Positions 6,230-9,766 of a stretch of DNA of 9,766 nt are shown here, piece by piece. The notes under the pieces were generated by a model. That model saw only the letters and a list, made by a program, of their open reading frames with translations. It made no database searches and was not told where the DNA came from. This stretch comes from Caulobacteraceae bacterium (GTDB taxonomy: Bacteria; Pseudomonadota; Alphaproteobacteria; Caulobacterales; Caulobacteraceae): the NCBI GenBank assembly GCA_020852035.1, contig JADZBR010000128.1, positions 1-9,766 of the forward strand, written 5' to 3'. Each line of letters begins with the position of its first letter. Within the stretch, counting starts at the first letter, position 1. A program made the translations under genes and the position numbers.

Positions 6230-6823
6230 TCAACCCCTGGCGGGCGGCGCGAACCGGAACCAGCCGACGATGGGATGGTCGAAGAGGGCGTCCTCGACCC
6301 GCGCGCCCTGGCCGATGTTGTGCACCGCCAGCGGCCGGCCGGACTGCCGGCGATGATGCACGACCAGGATGTGCGGCAGATTCCCCGGCAGCCGCTGGGT
6401 GACGAGGTCGCCGGCCTGCAGGGTGGCCGGTGCGGGCGGCAGAGCCTGGCTCGCGCCGCGCCGCTTCAGGAAGGTCTCCAGGTTCGGCACGCGGCGGTGG
6501 TCGATGTTGCGGTCGGGGCGCTTCAGGCCCCAGAGCTTCGGGTAGCGCGCGAAGTTCGCGGTCATGTCCTCGTGCACCAGCGTCTGTAGGTCGAGGCTGA
6601 AGGCCGTGCGGTAGGCGCGGATCACCACGTCGGTGCAGACCCCGCGAGAGAGCGGCACGTCGCCGTTCGGATAGGCCAGGCGCGTATAGGCTGGATCGTA
6701 GGACAGGGTCTTGCCGACCTGACTCTCCGCTGCTGCGACCAGTCGGGTCTGCCACGGCGGTGACTGTGCCACGACGGGCGTCGCCAGGGCGGAAAGGCCG
6801 AAGATCAGGCCGCGGCGGTCCAT
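6230..6823 (-). CDS. DUF1287 family exported protein, NlpC/P60-like fold
   Basis: The product is 197 residues. Residues 1-19 (MDRRGLIFGLSALATPVVA) are a signal peptide with a twin-arginine look, cleaved probably after VVA. The mature part matches DUF1287: LVAAAESQVGKTLSYDPAY (28-46), YPNGDVPLSRGVCTDVVIRA (51-70), the AGDLVTQRLPGNLPHILVV block (137-155) and HNIGQG (168-173). Cys63 and His151 sit where the catalytic Cys and His of NlpC/P60-type cell-wall hydrolases would be, so a periplasmic peptidoglycan amidase/peptidase role is plausible but not shown. The start has no good ribosome binding site. An out-of-frame ATG begins eight bases upstream. The gene follows kup by 67 bases, with a perfect stem-loop between, and precedes argG by 54 bases. 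Confidence 0.82.
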   Translation of the reverse strand: MDRRGLIFGLSALATPVVAQSPPWQTRLVAAAESQVGKTLSYDPAYTRLAYPNGDVPLSRGVCTDVVIRAYRTAFSLDLQTLVHEDMTANFARYPKLWGLKRPDRNIDHRRVPNLETFLKRRGASQALPPAPATLQAGDLVTQRLPGNLPHILVVHHRRQSGRPLAVHNIGQGARVEDALFDHPIVGWFRFAPPARG

Positions 6824-6862
6824 GCGCCCATGACGGCCAAGCTTTGCGGCGGAATTGGCGCA

Positions 6863-6889
6863 TTCCTTCTCCCGCAGCGGGAGAAGGAA
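6863..6889. repeat. Perfect 13-bp palindrome right after the kup stop
   Basis: TTCCTTCTCCCGC (6863-6875) is mirrored exactly by GCGGGAGAAGGAA (6877-6889) around a single base. It starts one base after the kup stop (TAG at 6893-6891). No T-tract follows on the minus strand, so it is not a classical terminator; it may protect the kup mRNA 3' end or act as a terminator without a T-tract. Palindromes of the CTTCTCCC/GGGAGAAG type are, as I recall, frequent between genes in alphaproteobacteria, so it may be one copy of a dispersed family. Confidence 0.65.
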
Positions 6890-6890
6890 G

Positions 6891-8807
6891 CTACACCGTC
6901 ACCTGGGCGCCCATCTCCACCACCCGGCCGGGCGGGATCTTGAAGAAGTCGGTGGGGTTGGCGGCGTTCTTCATCAGGAAGATGAACAGCTTGTCCTGCC
7001 AGAGCGGCATGCCCGACTGCGCCGAGGGCACGATCGAGCGGCGGCCGAGGAAGAAGCTGGTGGCCATGATGTCGAACTTCAGGCCCTGCTTGCGGCACAG
7101 GCTCAGCGCCTTGGGAATGTTCGGGCTCTCCATGAAGCCGTAGTGGACGTGCAGCGTCTTGAAGTCGTTGTTGACGTCCTCGATCGTCACCCGCTCGCTT
7201 TCCGGCACCCGCGGGGTCTCGGCGTATTCCACCGTCAGGATGACGTTCTTCTCGTGCAGCACCTTGTTGTGCTTGAGGTTGTGCATCAGGGCGACGGGGG
7301 CGACGCCGACGTCGGAGGTGAGGAAGATCGCCGTGCCGGGCGCCCGGTGCGGCTCGCGGGCGGCGAGGATCTCGGTGAGCTCGGGCAAGGGCACCGAGTC
7401 GCGGCGGGTCTTGTCGGTGAGGATCTGGGCGCCGCGCCGCCAGGTCCACATGATCACCACGATGCCGCCGCCGATCGCCAGCGGCACCCAGGCGCCGTGC
7501 GGAATCTTCAGCAGGTTCGAGGTGAAGAAGGCTGCGTCCACCAGGCCGAAGAGCCCGACCAGCCCCAGCGCCTGCCAGAGCGGGCGCTTCCACATGAAGC
7601 GCAGGATCACGAAGAACAGCAGGGTGTCGACCAGCAGGGCCCCGGTCACCGCCACCCCGTAGGCGGCCGCCAGGTTCGACGAGGTCTGGAAGATCGCCAG
7701 CAGCACCAGCACCCCGACCATCAGGAAGACGTTAATCTGCGGCACGAAGATCTGCCCGGCCTGGGTCTCGGAGGTGCGGCGGATGTCGATGCGCGGCAGC
7801 AGGCCCAGCTGCACCGCCTGCTGGGTGATCGAGAAAGCCCCGGTGATCACCGCCTGGCTGGCGATGATGGTGGCCAGGGTCGCCAGGATCAGCACCGGCC
7901 AGTAGGCGACCTCGGGGATCATGTCGAAGAACGGGTTGAACCGCGCCCCCGGGTGGCTCAGCACCAAGGCGCCCTGGCCGTAGTAGTTGATCAGCAGGCT
8001 TGGCAGGATGAGCACCGCCCAGGCGGCGCGGATCGGGCCTTTGCCGAAGTGGCCCATGTCGGCGTAGAGCGCCTCGGCCCCGGTGACCGCCAGGAAGACG
8101 CTGCCGAGGATGATGAAGCCCAAGAGGCCGTTGTCGATCAGGAAAAGCGCCCCGTAGTGCGGCGAGAGGGCCCGCAGGATCGAGGGGTCGTCGCTCACGT
8201 GGATGGCGCCCAGGCCGGCGAGCACCAGGAACCAGAGCGCGGTGACCGGGCCGAAGTAGCGCGCCATGCTGGCCGTGCCGCGCGACTGCACCAGAAACAG
8301 CGCCACCAGGATCACCGCCGAGATCGGCAGCACGAAGGGGCCGACCCCGCGGCCGAGGCCCGGCGCCTCCTTCAACCCCTCCACGGCGCTGAGCACCGAG
8401 ACGGCGGGAGTCAGCACCCCGTCGGCGTAGAAGAGCGCCGCGCCGATCATGCCGAGGAAGATCAGCCAGCCGGAACGCCGCGGCAGGAACCGCTGGCCGA
8501 GGGCCATGAGCGCCAGGGTGCCGCCCTCGCCCTTGTTGTCGGCGCGCATGATGAAGACGACGTATTTCAGCGTCACCACGATGATCAGCGCCCAGGTGAT
8601 CAGCGAGACCACGCCCAGGACGGCGAGCTCGGCGGTGCCGCCGCTGCGCGAATGGGCCAGGGCTTCGCGCATGGCGTAGAGCGGGCTGGTGCCGATGTCG
8701 CCGAAGACCACGCCGACGGAGCCCAGCGCGAGGGCCCAGAACCCCTCGCCGTGCGATTGGCCGTGCGCGTCGGAATCCGGCGCGCCGCCGTTGGCCGCGT
8801 CAGCCAT
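6891..8807 (-). CDS. kup: Kup-type potassium uptake protein
   Basis: Kup (KUP/HAK/KT family) imports K+ across the inner membrane, probably with protons. From the ATG at 8807 the protein has 638 residues, the normal length. The family hallmark VVFGDIGTSPLYA (33-45) lies in the first membrane helix, followed by about twelve hydrophobic segments up to residue 455. Further marks are FYADGVLTPAVSVLSAVEG (126-144), TGAEALYADMGHFG (242-255) and INYYGQGALVL (273-283). Residues 456-638 form the cytosolic tail. The frame extends to an ATG at 8891, but GGAG six bases before 8807 and the length fit the later start. A weak promoter candidate is TTGAAC (8907-8902), 17 bases, TATCGC (8884-8879), which would give a leader of about 65 bases with two hairpins. 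DUF1287 and argG follow on the same strand. Confidence 0.96.
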   Translation of the reverse strand: MADAANGGAPDSDAHGQSHGEGFWALALGSVGVVFGDIGTSPLYAMREALAHSRSGGTAELAVLGVVSLITWALIIVVTLKYVVFIMRADNKGEGGTLALMALGQRFLPRRSGWLIFLGMIGAALFYADGVLTPAVSVLSAVEGLKEAPGLGRGVGPFVLPISAVILVALFLVQSRGTASMARYFGPVTALWFLVLAGLGAIHVSDDPSILRALSPHYGALFLIDNGLLGFIILGSVFLAVTGAEALYADMGHFGKGPIRAAWAVLILPSLLINYYGQGALVLSHPGARFNPFFDMIPEVAYWPVLILATLATIIASQAVITGAFSITQQAVQLGLLPRIDIRRTSETQAGQIFVPQINVFLMVGVLVLLAIFQTSSNLAAAYGVAVTGALLVDTLLFFVILRFMWKRPLWQALGLVGLFGLVDAAFFTSNLLKIPHGAWVPLAIGGGIVVIMWTWRRGAQILTDKTRRDSVPLPELTEILAAREPHRAPGTAIFLTSDVGVAPVALMHNLKHNKVLHEKNVILTVEYAETPRVPESERVTIEDVNNDFKTLHVHYGFMESPNIPKALSLCRKQGLKFDIMATSFFLGRRSIVPSAQSGMPLWQDKLFIFLMKNAANPTDFFKIPPGRVVEMGAQVTV

Positions 8808-8826
8808 CAAAGTCTCCGCGGGGCGG

Positions 8827-8877
8827 CCGGGGACCCGAATCCCCCGGTAGGACGGCCCCCCGCCGTAGTGCGGCGGG
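8827..8877 (-). promoter_or_regulatory. Two-hairpin leader of kup
   Basis: Two stem-loops lie between the candidate kup promoter and its ribosome binding site. The first is CCCGCCG/CGGCGGG (8877-8859), seven pairs around a five-base loop. The second is CCGGGG-GA/TCCCCGG (8847-8827), seven pairs with one bulged G around TTCGGG; its loop end contains a GANTC site at 8837-8841. Both are very stable for their size. I do not recognise a known riboswitch. The leader could affect kup translation, or the dyads could be protein sites in this 174-base divergent gap. Confidence 0.35.
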
Positions 8878-8981
8878 CGCGATACACCCATTGCGGCGAA
8901 GGTTCAATCGCGGCGCTTCGGCGCGGCTGGCGGGCGGGTTCCATGTCGTGCCATAGGTCCGGCGATGCTTGAGCGCGCGCC

Positions 8982-9766
8982 ATGACCCGAGGTTCCGCCC
9001 GGCCCTCCGCGCGGGTGGCGCTGATCACCGGCGCCTCGGCCGGGATCGGCGAGGCGTTCGCGCGGCTCTATGCCGCCGAGGGGTGCGACCTGGTGCTGAC
9101 CGCCCGGCGCGAGAACCGGCTGGTGCGGCTGGCCGAGGAATTGCGAGGCCGCTTCGGCGTCGACGCCCAGGTGATCGCGGCCGACCTTGCCGACCCCGCC
9201 GCGCCGGCGGCGATCGTCGAGGCCCTGAGGGGGCGTCCGGTGGACGTCCTGGTCAACAACGCCGGTTACGGCCTGCCGGGCGTCTACGCCGAGACCCGCT
9301 GGGCCGACCAGCAGGCGTTCCTGCGGGTGCTGCTGACCTCGGTCTGCGAACTGAACCACCGCCTGCTGCCGGGGATGATCGCGCGCCGCTACGGGCGGAT
9401 CATCAACGTCGCCTCGCTGGCGGGCCTAGTGCCTGGCGGGCCGGGCTCGACGCTCTACGGGGCGACCAAGAGCTTCCTGGTCGGCTTCTCCGAGAGCCTC
9501 AATATCGAGACCGCCGGCACGGGCGTGCATGTGAGCGCGCTTTGCCCCGGCTTCACCTGGTCGGAGTTCCACGACGCCAACGGCGCGCGCGAGCGGGTGA
9601 ACCGCAACGTCCCGAAGTGGGCCTGGCAGGACGCCGAGACCGTCGCTCGCGCCGGCCTGCGGGCGGTGGAGGCGAACCGCGCCGTCGCCGTGCCGGGCCT
9701 GGCCAACAAGGCCATCGCCCTCGTCGCGCGGCTGACGCCGGACCCCTGGGCGCTGGCGCTGATGCG
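8982..9766 (+). CDS. Short-chain dehydrogenase/reductase (SDR), C-terminus cut off
   Basis: The frame runs from the ATG at 8982 to the window edge: 261 residues, probably nearly the whole protein. It is a classical SDR with a Rossmann fold: ALITGASAGIG (13-23) binds the NAD(P) cofactor, VLVNNAG (89-95) is the structural motif, and Ser145, Tyr159 and Lys163 (NVASLAG and YGATK) are the catalytic residues. ARRE after the second strand (41-44) suggests NADP preference. CPGFTWSEF (188-196) follows. The best fit is the COG0300/DltE-like group of about 265 residues; the substrate cannot be told. An in-frame TGA at 8970-8972 excludes an earlier start. No clear Shine-Dalgarno precedes it; the stop of a six-codon frame (ATG at 8965) overlaps its start as ATGA. 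Confidence 0.93.
   Translation, partial: MTRGSARPSARVALITGASAGIGEAFARLYAAEGCDLVLTARRENRLVRLAEELRGRFGVDAQVIAADLADPAAPAAIVEALRGRPVDVLVNNAGYGLPGVYAETRWADQQAFLRVLLTSVCELNHRLLPGMIARRYGRIINVASLAGLVPGGPGSTLYGATKSFLVGFSESLNIETAGTGVHVSALCPGFTWSEFHDANGARERVNRNVPKWAWQDAETVARAGLRAVEANRAVAVPGLANKAIALVARLTPDPWALALM

Noticed and set aside
8808..8891. Earlier start for kup
   Set aside because: The extension reads through the GC-rich hairpins, and GGAG is correctly spaced before 8807.
8913..8924. GCGC-TTCG-GCGC stem-loop in the kup/dehydrogenase gap
   Set aside because: The stem is only four pairs and has no T-tract; such motifs arise easily in this GC-rich DNA.
6855..8972. Plus-strand open frame of 705 codons, longer than kup itself
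   Set aside because: It is antisense to kup, dominated by His/Gln/Asp/Arg runs with no family motif. Kup carries all its signatures on the other strand.

Overview
The window is GC-rich (roughly 70 %) chromosomal DNA. It reads as a Caulobacterales-type alphaproteobacterium such as Caulobacter or Phenylobacterium. The main reasons are an N-terminal domain resembling the Caulobacter S-layer protein RsaA, promoter candidates that fit the Caulobacter housekeeping consensus, and the strong GC bias that produces long antisense shadow frames. The genus is an inference.

Layout, left to right. The left edge cuts a minus-strand gene for a short DUF883/ElaB-like membrane-anchored protein with a good candidate promoter. 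Next comes a 697-aa, cysteine-free, RsaA-like/RTX secreted protein on the minus strand, followed by a complete tRNA-Gly(GCC), also minus. Then come a DUF6065 protein and a small MAPEG-family membrane protein (both minus). A 68-aa KTSC-domain gene on plus diverges from the MAPEG gene and nearly abuts, tail to tail, a minus-strand gene for an exported Pro/Ala-rich coiled-coil protein. The right half holds argG (arginine biosynthesis), a DUF1287 NlpC/P60-like exported protein and kup (potassium uptake), all on minus and closely spaced. A divergent short-chain dehydrogenase on plus is cut by the right edge.

This is mostly ordinary housekeeping and envelope-related content rather than an obvious accessory island. 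I see no transposase, integrase, CRISPR array, toxin-antitoxin pair or phage gene. There is no gene-free stretch over 300 bases; the longest is about 174 bases between kup and the dehydrogenase.

The points most worth a second look are the RsaA-like protein with its rsaA-like promoter, a perfect hairpin that buries the ribosome binding site of the coiled-coil gene, a perfect 13-bp palindrome directly after the kup stop, and the two-hairpin leader of kup. I did not find a clearly new multi-gene system.
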